A stretch of 13,842 bases of DNA from contig CAYGHG010000068.1 in assembly GCA_964349515.1 (NCBI GenBank), positions 1-13,842 on the forward strand. The letters are read 5' to 3'. Position numbers and translations under genes: made by a program. Origin of the DNA: CAYGHG01 sp964349515 (GTDB taxonomy: Bacteria > Oederibacteriota > PGYV01 > CAYGHG01). How positions within the stretch are numbered: the first letter of the stretch is position 1; every line of letters begins with the position of its first letter. Below, piece after piece: positions 1 to 7,280 of the stretch. Under the pieces are notes generated by a model. The model saw only the letters and a program-made list of their open reading frames with translations. It ran no database searches and had not been told where the DNA came from.

Positions 1-45
1 GCATAAATACGATATATAGTTATAAAACATAAGGCGGTAAGCTAA

Positions 46-2592
46 ATGGCAATGCAGGGAGTATCAAATTTTTTAGTAGAGCTCACAGCCTCGCCTGACA
101 AAAAAGCTTCGGATTTTTTGTCAACATTAAAACCGGGAGACACGCTAAAGGGCAGGGTTACAGAGTTTTTAGAGGGTCAAAACAGGGCGGTAATAAATTT
201 CCGCGGTTATAACATGATATCCCAGCTTCCCGAAAACGCCGTACTCTCCAGGGGCGAAACGCTCTCTTTTGTAGTTACAAGCGTAAACGATAAAGTATTT
301 ATGAAAATAGTAAATGACCCCACTGTTTTAATGGGCCGCGGTGTAGAGCTTCAGGCTGACGCGCTTAAAGCCGGCGCGCAGCAGTTTGCCCAGATTCTTA
401 CACAGCTTAAAGTCCCTGTAAACGAGCAGAATCTTTTTATAGCTTCAAGGCTTTCCGATTATCACATACCAGTCACGCGGGAAAATATGGCGCAGGTGTC
501 TTCAGCCCTTAATAATTTTTTAAACGACAAAGGAATAGATGCCAGGGCTTTTGGGGCAGATTCGCTGCCTGCGGTAAAGGAAACACTGGCTTTGAATGTT
601 TTCAGGCTTATGAGCGAGGCTTCCGGCGCTCGTCCCGCTATGCCTGAAGGTGCGGCTGTTCAGCCGTCGAAAATCATAGCCCCGGCAGTACAGCAGGCGC
701 TGAATGAAACAGCGGCAAAAACCGCGCATCCGGCGGAGAGAATTGCAAATATGCTTTCTGTAATTAACTCGCTTTCAAGGTCGGTTACAGACGGGGCGGT
801 TGCCGGAAATTCAGCCGGATTTTCACTGTCATTTAAACCTAATGAAGCATCATATTTCTTGACGGCAGCCAGAAATGCATCGGCAGAAGGTTTCATTAAC
901 CCTGCGTATCTTCAGCAAGTTTCTGACGCACTAAACTCAAAATCAGGCACAGTTACAATACTGGCCGGAAACGCCTGGGCTGAGGTTTCTTCTTCAAAAG
1001 AAGGAGTAACAGTTACTTTTAACAATGTAAATGCTGCGGTTGAGAGCGCTTTGAAAGAAAATCAGCCGCCACCGGCTATGAGGCATGAAGTATCGTCGCT
1101 TATAAAAAATGCAGGGGAAAACAGGCTGATAGAAGTGCCGCTGCCGCAGGCCCCGTCACAGCAGGGTGCTCAGACACAGGCTGCCGAATCTGTGAGAATT
1201 ATGTCAGGTTTAATTTCTCAGATTAGAACGGATATACTGTCGCCGCAGAATACCACTCCGCAGATGAATGCCGCGGCTGTTTTGGCAACAGCCGTAAAGA
1301 TCCGTGATACTGCCGCTGAAAACATCAAAGCGGTAAAAGAAGAATCTGTGAAATCAGCTTTGTCTCAGGACAAGGCGGCTGCAGGAAGGCACTCTGAAGC
1401 TGCACAGGCACTAGCAAAGGCGGAAAATGTAATTAATAAATTTATTTCAAGTGCCGGTTCCATAGCCGCCAAGGACGGACAACAAACTGTCAATCCTGCA
1501 GCGTTTTCCCCGAATGCTCTTGCCGAGTACAGGGCTGCCGCAAAGGGAACTGCCGCGGCGCTGGAGATACCATTATTTGCACCTAAAAAGGAGGCGCCAT
1601 TTATGCCTCCCGTGATAGCAGCCCCTTTTGACCCGGAAACCTCAATTGAAGCGCTTGCACTGTTGAAATCAAGACAGATAGATATTAATAATCCGTCGTT
1701 TGTTGCGACTATGTCAAAGTATTTTAAGTCTGACATGAAACTCGCTTCCAACATAGAAGCGCTCTCGGCGGCAATCAACGCTTTTGAATCACACCCTGCT
1801 TCAGCAGCCGAAAAGGCCCAGGTAAAAGGAATTAGAGCTGCGGCGGAAGGGCTGAGAATCACAATTGAGAATATGCTTATAAAGCCCGAGGCTTCTTCGG
1901 GACAGCTTGACGCAGCTTCGCAGCTGAAGGCTTTTACCGATAAGAGCGGATTAAATCTCGAAAACAGGGCTGCTGCTGCGGCATCTTCGGCAAACCAGAA
2001 CCCGGCCGATATTGCCGTAATGAAAGACAGTTTTAAATCCGGATTAATAGTACTGACAAATGAAATTAACAGGATAGACGCTTATAAACTGAGCCAGAGT
2101 TTCAGGGAAAATGTAATAAAAATGAGAGAGGCTGCGTCTGACACGCTCTCAAACCTCTCCGCGCTGCAGATGATGAACCACAAACCGCCGGCGCTTGAAC
2201 TTATGTACACGCAGCTGCCCATACTGGCCGACAGCAGGGTTTTTAACGGGGAGCTTCAGGTATGGTACAGAAAAGATGCGCCAAAGGATAACCCGTCGGC
2301 CACAGTGCCTGTTAATATGGTTTTTGTTCTTAACACATCCAATCTGGGGACTATAAAGGTAAATATGACTGTTTACAAAAATGAAGTGGAGTGTACGGTT
2401 AAAGCTTCAGATGAAAAGGCAAAGCAGGCTTTGAACAGGATGAAAACACAGTTTCTTGAGAGCCTGGAAAAAAGCAGATACAGCATAAAAGCTTTTAACG
2501 TGATAATAGACGGTTCTGAAAGCGCAGGCCAGATGCAGGATGCTGCGTCTGGCGGTTATATTGAACTGGCAAGAATAAATCTTCAGGCATAA
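46..2592 (+). CDS. fliK: Flagellar hook-length control protein FliK-like
   Basis: FliK is an exported molecular ruler: it is secreted through the flagellar type III apparatus and contacts FlhB to switch export from hook to filament subunits. The 848-residue product is longer than enterobacterial FliK (about 400) but large FliK forms are common in other phyla. Residues about 28-90 look like a small beta-rich N-terminal domain (GDTLKGRV...GETLSFVV). Residues about 100-720 are Ala/Ser/Gln-rich and mostly helical or disordered, as expected for the ruler part. Residues about 724-830 match the conserved FliK C-terminal domain in pattern: a beta strand, then SNLGTIKVNMTVYKNEVECTV, then a long helix ending in an ESLEKSRYSIKAFNV-type segment. 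No signal peptide is present, as expected for this export route. The start at 46 has AAGGCGG eight bases upstream; a second ATG at 52 is possible. The neighbouring FlhB-like gene supports the call. Domain identity is by pattern, without a search. Confidence 0.85.
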   Translation: MAMQGVSNFLVELTASPDKKASDFLSTLKPGDTLKGRVTEFLEGQNRAVINFRGYNMISQLPENAVLSRGETLSFVVTSVNDKVFMKIVNDPTVLMGRGVELQADALKAGAQQFAQILTQLKVPVNEQNLFIASRLSDYHIPVTRENMAQVSSALNNFLNDKGIDARAFGADSLPAVKETLALNVFRLMSEASGARPAMPEGAAVQPSKIIAPAVQQALNETAAKTAHPAERIANMLSVINSLSRSVTDGAVAGNSAGFSLSFKPNEASYFLTAARNASAEGFINPAYLQQVSDALNSKSGTVTILAGNAWAEVSSSKEGVTVTFNNVNAAVESALKENQPPPAMRHEVSSLIKNAGENRLIEVPLPQAPSQQGAQTQAAESVRIMSGLISQIRTDILSPQNTTPQMNAAAVLATAVKIRDTAAENIKAVKEESVKSALSQDKAAAGRHSEAAQALAKAENVINKFISSAGSIAAKDGQQTVNPAAFSPNALAEYRAAAKGTAAALEIPLFAPKKEAPFMPPVIAAPFDPETSIEALALLKSRQIDINNPSFVATMSKYFKSDMKLASNIEALSAAINAFESHPASAAEKAQVKGIRAAAEGLRITIENMLIKPEASSGQLDAASQLKAFTDKSGLNLENRAAAAASSANQNPADIAVMKDSFKSGLIVLTNEINRIDAYKLSQSFRENVIKMREAASDTLSNLSALQMMNHKPPALELMYTQLPILADSRVFNGELQVWYRKDAPKDNPSATVPVNMVFVLNTSNLGTIKVNMTVYKNEVECTVKASDEKAKQALNRMKTQFLESLEKSRYSIKAFNVIIDGSESAGQMQDAASGGYIELARINLQA

Positions 2593-2602
2593 AGGCGGGT
2601 GT

Positions 2603-2875
2603 ATGGCTCTTAAAAAAACTGCGGTTGCGATAAGTTATGACAAGGAGAGAGACTCTGCCCCTAAAATTTCCGCAAAGGGAAAAGGCGCGGTAGCTGATAA
2701 GATAATAGAACTGGCAAAAAAAAATAATATTCCGATGCACGAAGACCCGGATATGATAGAAGTGCTTTCAAAACTTGACCTCGGCCAGGAGATACCGGCA
2801 GAATTATACAAGCTGATAGCGGAAGTGCTGGTGTATGTTTACCGCGCCAATAATAAAGCCAAAACAATCGCATAA
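2603..2875 (+). CDS. FlhB C-terminal-domain homologue (FlhX/YlqH type)
   Basis: This 90-residue protein corresponds to the cytoplasmic C-terminal domain of FlhB/YscU/HrcU, without the membrane-spanning half. Matching family motifs are AVAISYD near residue 8, AKGKGAVADKI, NNIPMHEDPDM and IGQEIP-like LGQEIPAELYKLIAEVLVYVYR. Full FlhB self-cleaves at an NPTH motif; here the protein begins just after where that motif would lie (KKTAVAI), so it resembles the cleaved fragment and cannot autocleave. Stand-alone proteins of this kind (FlhX in Helicobacter, YlqH in Bacillus) are known and FlhX can partly substitute for the FlhB fragment. It starts 10 bases after the fliK stop with AAAGGCGGG overlapping the fliK stop region, so the two are almost certainly co-translated. 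The pairing of fliK with this gene is common and fits a shared role in export-substrate switching. Confidence 0.88.
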   Translation: MALKKTAVAISYDKERDSAPKISAKGKGAVADKIIELAKKNNIPMHEDPDMIEVLSKLDLGQEIPAELYKLIAEVLVYVYRANNKAKTIA

Positions 2876-2891
2876 GAAAGGAATCCCTTCG

Positions 2892-4061
2892 ATGCTGTTA
2901 AAAACAATAATTTACGTGCCTTGTCTTATTATACTTTTTTCAGGATGCGGCGTAAGCCCGGGAAAAGAACCGGGCCCTGTTTTTGTGGGAGGCGGTGATT
3001 ATGACAGTGCCCGTGCGGTTGTTTTGGCGGGAAAAAACAGGTATATGCTCGCAGGAATGACCACTTCGTACGGCGCGGGGCATGTGGATGTATTTGCACT
3101 TGTTGTAAACAAAAGCGGACGGGTGATAAGGCAGAACACATACGGGGGCACAGGAGACGACAGGGGGCTTTGCGCTGTTCCTTCCGCCGGAGGTTATGTA
3201 ATAGGCGGATACACGACTTCGTTTGGCGCCGGAGCTTCTGATTTTTATGTATTAAAGGTTAATGAAAAACTTGAACCGGTGTGGTCAAAAACATTTGGAT
3301 ATGAGGGTGCCGACGAGTGCAGGGCAGCCGCGACAGACCTTGTAAATACCGCGCTTGCGGGTTTTATGACAATGTCGGGAGTACAAAGGCCTGTAATAAT
3401 TCTCGTATCGCCTTCGGGAAGGCTTTTATGGGAGCGCGAAGCGCCTTTTTTGGGCACCGGAATTTTTCATTCTGCCGCTTTCAGCCCGGACGGAAAAAAA
3501 ATAGCTGCGGCAGGAGTTGTTAAGGGGCCGCAAGCAAAAGCAAATGAGGCATTTGCAGCTGTTTTTGACACGGCCACCGGCGAGGTGCTGCAAAAAGTCT
3601 TGTTTGAGTCAGAGGGGCCTGCCGAGGCAAAGGCAATTGAATTTACTGAAACAGGTTTCGTAATTGCAGGCGAAGAGGGCAACAAAAATGAAGATGCGGA
3701 TATAGTCCTTTTTGCTGCAGATAAATTGTTTGCCCCTCAGTGGAAGTCGTTTTTTGGAGGCAAGGGGACGGAATTTGTTTCCTCGCTTGCCAAGGCGCCG
3801 GGGGGAGGCTGGTTGATTACAGGCACCACAGAGTCAAAAGGAAGAGGTTCAACAGACGCTTATTTAATCCGCACCGACGCCGCAGGCTCGCTTATATGGG
3901 AAAAAACATACGGGACAAAGAGGGACGATTACGGAGGCGGCTCTGTTTTTGACGGCAGCCTTGTAATAACGGCGGGGTGGTCGCTTTTGGAGGATAAGGG
4001 TTATGAGATCATGCTGGTATCTGAAGAGGATTCGCAGTTACAGGCGGTTTCCGGAAACTGA
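2892..4061 (+). CDS. Beta-propeller repeat lipoprotein
   Basis: The 389-residue product starts with a hydrophobic signal peptide (MLLKTIIYVPCLIILFSGC) ending in a lipobox-like FSGC, with Cys19 the likely lipidated residue; Phe at -3 is slightly off consensus. The mature part contains about seven diverged repeats of roughly 45-50 residues, each with a core like D-D-x-A...GGYVIGGYTTSFGAG-x-x-D-x-Y-V-L-K-V...G...W-x-K-T-F/Y-G. Clear copies lie near residues 40-85, 86-135, 290-340 and 340-375; the middle copies are weaker. Seven such units suggest a closed seven-bladed propeller on the outer surface or in the periplasm. An upstream in-frame ATG at 2835 was rejected: it lies inside the preceding gene and would bury the signal peptide, while 2892 has AAAGGA nine bases upstream. 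It follows the flagellar pair by 16 bases and is probably co-transcribed, but nothing in it is specifically flagellar. No precise function can be given. Confidence 0.8.
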   Translation: MLLKTIIYVPCLIILFSGCGVSPGKEPGPVFVGGGDYDSARAVVLAGKNRYMLAGMTTSYGAGHVDVFALVVNKSGRVIRQNTYGGTGDDRGLCAVPSAGGYVIGGYTTSFGAGASDFYVLKVNEKLEPVWSKTFGYEGADECRAAATDLVNTALAGFMTMSGVQRPVIILVSPSGRLLWEREAPFLGTGIFHSAAFSPDGKKIAAAGVVKGPQAKANEAFAAVFDTATGEVLQKVLFESEGPAEAKAIEFTETGFVIAGEEGNKNEDADIVLFAADKLFAPQWKSFFGGKGTEFVSSLAKAPGGGWLITGTTESKGRGSTDAYLIRTDAAGSLIWEKTYGTKRDDYGGGSVFDGSLVITAGWSLLEDKGYEIMLVSEEDSQLQAVSGN

Positions 4062-4076
4062 CTTACTCCAAACCGC
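4044..4076. terminator. Possible stem-loop across convergent stop codons
   Basis: GCGGTTT at 4044-4050 is exactly complementary to AAACCGC at 4070-4076, and a perfect 12-base palindrome GTTTCCGGAAAC lies at 4047-4058. The structure covers the stop codons of both convergent genes, which are separated by one base. No T-tract follows on either strand, so it would be at best a weak or factor-assisted bidirectional terminator. Confidence 0.25.
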
Positions 4077-4398
4077 TTCCCGAAGGAGGGGGAGGCATTT
4101 CCCGGTCTATGAGGGAAATCAGCTCTTCTATCCTGTTTCTTATTGAAGCAAGCTGGGAGTTGGGCACGTAGTCGTCTTTGAGCTGTTTTTTTGCCTCAAA
4201 AAGCTCGTCTGAAATATTGATTGCCGCGAGTATGGCAATTTTCTTTGCGTCCTTTAACCCCGTGGCTTCCTGGACTTCCGTCATTTTGTTGTTTAGATAG
4301 GCTGCCAGTGAAATGATGTAGTCAGGCTGTGCCACGCCTTTGATTGTGTATTCGCTTCCGAATATGTTTACCGTAATTATTGATTTATTCTCCATCAT
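4063..4398 (-). CDS. zapA: Cell division protein ZapA
   Basis: ZapA binds FtsZ and bundles protofilaments, promoting Z-ring assembly at midcell. The 111-residue product has the family layout: an N-terminal beta-rich head (ITVNIFGSEYTIKG, then a helix DYIISLAAYLNNKM) and a C-terminal helical coiled coil (DAKKIAILAAINISDELFEAKKQL onward). Length is typical. The C-terminus ends in a short Pro/Gly tail (PPPPSGSG). The first codons are two consecutive ATGs at 4398 and 4395; either is plausible and only a weak GGAAAGCGG precedes them. The start overlaps the upstream coiled-coil gene by 14 bases in another frame, indicating translational coupling. A pheT-zapA neighbourhood is common in many phyla and supports the assignment. 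Confidence 0.88.
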   Translation of the reverse strand: MMENKSIITVNIFGSEYTIKGVAQPDYIISLAAYLNNKMTEVQEATGLKDAKKIAILAAINISDELFEAKKQLKDDYVPNSQLASIRNRIEELISLIDREMPPPPSGSGLE

Positions 4399-4666
4399 CG
4401 CCGCTTTCCGGTGGCGATGTTATTTCGTCTATTTTCCTGATTGCCGCCGAGATTTTTGAATGCAGGACGCTGCGTTCTGATTTGAGTTTGGATATGTGTT
4501 CTTTTGTTTTCTCCAGTTCAAATAAGACTTCCGGAGAAGCCTTGGGGGCGCCTTTGGAACTTTCAAGCTCGCTTAAGAGCCTTACATTCTCCGCTTCAAG
4601 CTGTTTTACAAGCGCGAGCAGCTCGCGTATCTTTGCTTCCAGTATGTCGGCTGCGATTAAAGGCAT
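4385..4666 (-). CDS. Small coiled-coil protein, ZapB-like
   Basis: A 93-residue acidic protein with two predicted coiled-coil stretches: residues about 8-36 (ILEAKIRELLALVKQLEAEN, heptad-like Leu/Ile spacing) and about 46-82 (VLFELEKTKEHISKLKSERS onward). A Ser/Gly/Pro-rich hinge separates them and the C-terminus is acidic (PPESGDDGE). There is no signal peptide or membrane segment. Size, composition and position directly before zapA suggest a ZapB-type Z-ring accessory factor, which in known systems binds ZapA; coiled coils resemble one another, so this is inference from context more than from homology. The ATG at 4666 follows the pheT stop by one base (TAATATG) and the end overlaps zapA by 14 bases, so the three genes form one translationally coupled unit. 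Confidence 0.72.
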   Translation of the reverse strand: MPLIAADILEAKIRELLALVKQLEAENVRLLSELESSKGAPKASPEVLFELEKTKEHISKLKSERSVLHSKISAAIRKIDEITSPPESGDDGE

Positions 4667-4667
4667 A

Positions 4668-7073
4668 TTATGACCTCAAGCGGGCATTAAGCCCGGTTTT
4701 AAGTACATCGGTAATACGGTCAAAGGTCTTTGAAACGTCAGCTTCTGAAAGAGTTTTTTTATCCGAACGGAAAACAATGCTGTATGAGAGGCTTTTGTAA
4801 CCATCGGGTACCTGGCTGCCGCGGTAAACGTCAAAAAGTGAAATTTCGCGCACAAGCCCGCCGCCGTCGCGTCTGATTACAGAAAGCACTTCCTGAGCGG
4901 GCACATCTGCCGGGAGCACGAGCGAAAGGTCGCGCTTTACGGCAGGGTAGAGTGAAACAGGGGTAAAACGCAGGCTTTTGCCGGCGGCTTTTAAAAGGCC
5001 GGAAATATTGAGCTCAAAGGCAAAGGCCGGATTTTTGATTTTGGCATTGTATAGTATCTCTTCTTTTATCCTGCCGATAACCCCGAGATTTTCACTGCCT
5101 GCGCATATGGAGGCGCTGTATTCATAAAAGGGTGAAGCGTCCTGCAGAACCGCAAATACAACATCATCCTTAATCCCGGATTTTTTCAGCAGGGTTTCAA
5201 CACACCCTTTTACATAGCTGTATGAAGAGATAAGCGTTTCTTTTGTGTAGCCGGGCCTTATTATATGACCGGTTGAAACTGCAGCCAGAAACGGGGTTTC
5301 TTCATAACCTGTATCAGACCGGGAAAAAACCACTGTTGATTCAAAAAGGTGTATGTCTTCTGTTTCGTTATTGCGGTTGAAAATCATATTTTTTATAAGG
5401 TCGGGGATAAGAGAGGTCTTCATACGGCTCTCTTCCTCGTTGAAAGGATTTTTAAGAATTACTGCGCCCGCGGGGGAGTAAGATGCAGCGCCTGAATCTT
5501 TTAAGAATTTGTCATTTAAAAAGCCGTAGTTAAAGCATTCTGAAAAACCTGCTGCACGCAGGGACTCGCTGAGTCTGCGGCAAAGAATATCCTGCGACGG
5601 TTCTTTTGCAGGGGACACGGCTGATGAGGGGAGCGTAGTGGGGATATTGTCATAACCATATGCCTGCGCGATGTCTTCGATTATGTCCACCTCAAGCTCA
5701 ATATCGGGCCTGTAAAAAGGGATAATCACAGAGGCTTTGTTCTCGGACTTTTCGTATTCAAAATGGAGCCTTGAGAGCAGGCTGCAAATCTCGTCAGGAT
5801 TAAATGATGTGCCGAGAAGGGAGTTAACCCGCGAAAAGCTTACTTCAGCCCTTTTTTGCGGCGCTGCGGCGTGATAAAGGTCTATGAAGTCCCCTGATAC
5901 ACTCCCGCCTGACAGCTTCGCTATGAGGGCTGCTGCACGGTTCATCGCATTTATAACATTATTTATGTCTATTCCGCGCTCAAACCTGTATGAAGAGTCA
6001 GATGAGACTCCAAGAGAGCGGGAGGTTTTTCTGACTGTAGGAGGGTTAAAGTATGCGGATTCCAGTATTACTGTTTTTGTGGATTCGTCAACAGAGAAAT
6101 GCTCGCCGCCCATGACGCCGGCTATGGCGATAGGCCCGGCTGAGTCGGCAATTACCAGGTCTGTTTCTTTGAGCCCGTACACTTTTCCGTCCAGTGCGGT
6201 TATTTTTTCCTGCGGGGCGGCGTTGCGTACGATTATTTTTCCGTCTTTTATCTTTTTGTGGTCAAAGGCGTGAAGAGGCTGGTTGAGTTCCAGCAAAACA
6301 TAGTTAGTGGCGTCGACGATGTTATTTATAGGCCTGATGCCGAGCTTGGTAAGCGCTTCCTGAAGCCAGGCAGGGGAATCTTTGACAGTAATGCCTTCTA
6401 TGGCCCTGGCGCAGTACCTGGGGCAGGCGGATGCATTCAGCACATCCACCGTTACGAGATTTTTTATCTTCAGGCTGCTGTCGATAAGTGCTGAGGGGAC
6501 TTCCATATCCGGCATTTTTAGCGCCGCGCCTGTAATTGAAGATATGAACCTTGCGATGCCGGATGCGCACAGGAAGTCCGGCCTGTTGGGGTAGACTTCT
6601 ATGCTGTATACAGTGTCAGGTTTTACAGGCTCAAAGGGCGAGCCTAAAGCGTGCTCTTTTTCATCAAGAATAAATATACCTTTTGCAGAATCACTGAGCC
6701 CGAGTTCTGCGGCGGAGCATAGCATTCCGAAAGACTCAACCCCGCGGATTTTTGAGTGTTTAATTTTCAGGCCGCCGGGAAGCCTGGCGCCCTCTTTTGC
6801 CAGGGGGACTGTCTGTCCCACCGCTATGTTCTGCGCCCCGCAAACCACCTGAAACTGCTCTTTGCCGTCGGTAACTGCGCATACAGACAGTGTGTCTGCG
6901 TTTGGATGTTTTTCAATAGAAAGAATTTTAGCAACAAATACGCTTGTAGCCTCGGGCTTTATTTCCGTTATTTCCTCTATGAGAAGCCCTGAGACATTCA
7001 TCTTTGCAGCAAGCTCAAGTGGTGACAGTTTGATATCAACCAGTTCCTTAAGCCAGTTGTAACTTATTAGCAT
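4668..7073 (-). CDS. pheT: Phenylalanine--tRNA ligase beta subunit
   Basis: PheT is the non-catalytic beta subunit of the (alpha-beta)2 enzyme that charges tRNA-Phe; it carries the editing site and tRNA-binding modules. The 801-residue product has normal full length. Visible parts in order: start MLISYNWLKELVDI; an EMAP/OB-type tRNA-binding domain about 40-150 (KHPNADTLSVCAV, VVCGAQN); the B3/B4 editing domain about 210-380 with EVYPNRPDFL before it and NIVDATNYVLLELNQPLHAFD inside; GVSSDSSYRFERGID; the B5 region about 405-475 with DIIEDIAQAYGYDNIP; and a C-terminal FDX-ACB anticodon-binding domain from about 707 (LYPAVKRDLSLVLP). GAGGGAG precedes the ATG. A strong promoter lies directly upstream and prfB is divergent, so pheS is not adjacent, unlike the usual pheST operon. 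Downstream are the coiled-coil gene and zapA, one base away. Confidence 0.97.
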   Translation of the reverse strand: MLISYNWLKELVDIKLSPLELAAKMNVSGLLIEEITEIKPEATSVFVAKILSIEKHPNADTLSVCAVTDGKEQFQVVCGAQNIAVGQTVPLAKEGARLPGGLKIKHSKIRGVESFGMLCSAAELGLSDSAKGIFILDEKEHALGSPFEPVKPDTVYSIEVYPNRPDFLCASGIARFISSITGAALKMPDMEVPSALIDSSLKIKNLVTVDVLNASACPRYCARAIEGITVKDSPAWLQEALTKLGIRPINNIVDATNYVLLELNQPLHAFDHKKIKDGKIIVRNAAPQEKITALDGKVYGLKETDLVIADSAGPIAIAGVMGGEHFSVDESTKTVILESAYFNPPTVRKTSRSLGVSSDSSYRFERGIDINNVINAMNRAAALIAKLSGGSVSGDFIDLYHAAAPQKRAEVSFSRVNSLLGTSFNPDEICSLLSRLHFEYEKSENKASVIIPFYRPDIELEVDIIEDIAQAYGYDNIPTTLPSSAVSPAKEPSQDILCRRLSESLRAAGFSECFNYGFLNDKFLKDSGAASYSPAGAVILKNPFNEEESRMKTSLIPDLIKNMIFNRNNETEDIHLFESTVVFSRSDTGYEETPFLAAVSTGHIIRPGYTKETLISSYSYVKGCVETLLKKSGIKDDVVFAVLQDASPFYEYSASICAGSENLGVIGRIKEEILYNAKIKNPAFAFELNISGLLKAAGKSLRFTPVSLYPAVKRDLSLVLPADVPAQEVLSVIRRDGGGLVREISLFDVYRGSQVPDGYKSLSYSIVFRSDKKTLSEADVSKTFDRITDVLKTGLNARLRS

Positions 7074-7117
7074 AAACTCTCCCTCTGAAAGACAATTAAA
7101 TATGATAGTTTTAATTA

Positions 7118-7147
7118 ATTATTGCATAAAAAGGCTTAAATTGTCAA
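7118..7147 (-). promoter_or_regulatory. Promoter of pheT operon
   Basis: Read on the minus strand, a perfect -35 TTGACA (7147-7142) is followed by an 18-base spacer and AATAAT (7123-7118), five of six matches to the -10 consensus. It lies about 45 bases upstream of the pheT start. No leader peptide or T-box-like terminator is apparent in the short 5' leader, which argues against attenuation of the usual pheST kind. Confidence 0.6.
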
Positions 7148-7211
7148 TTTTAATGTTTTGGATAAACTAACCCGAAAAACCTTTAAAAACAAGGAAAAAA
7201 TAAAATTTGCC

Positions 7212-7240
7212 TTGATTTACATTAAAGAATATATTATATT
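7212..7240 (+). promoter_or_regulatory. Promoter of prfB operon
   Basis: TTGATT at 7212-7217 and TATATT at 7235-7240 are separated by 17 bases, with four and five of six consensus matches. The start site would fall near 7247, leaving a leader of about 35 bases with AGGAGG at 7265-7270 before the prfB ATG. It is divergent from the pheT promoter across an AT-rich spacer. Confidence 0.5.
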
Positions 7241-7280
7241 TCTTGAAAACAATGATTTATCAATAGGAGGTTTTAGAATA

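Noticed and set aside
1365..1862. 165-residue minus-strand ORF inside fliK
   Set aside because: Ala/Ser-rich antisense shadow of the repetitive middle of fliK, with no recognisable family or initiation signal.
2835..2891. Upstream start for the lipoprotein
   Set aside because: It overlaps the FlhB-like gene and places 19 polar residues before a clear lipoprotein signal peptide.
5884..6273. 129-residue plus-strand ORF inside pheT
   Set aside because: Antisense shadow of a fully conserved pheT region.
7074..7117. Phenylalanine leader peptide or T-box controlling pheT
   Set aside because: The leader is about 40 bases, with no Phe-codon run, no specifier-loop features and no terminator stem.
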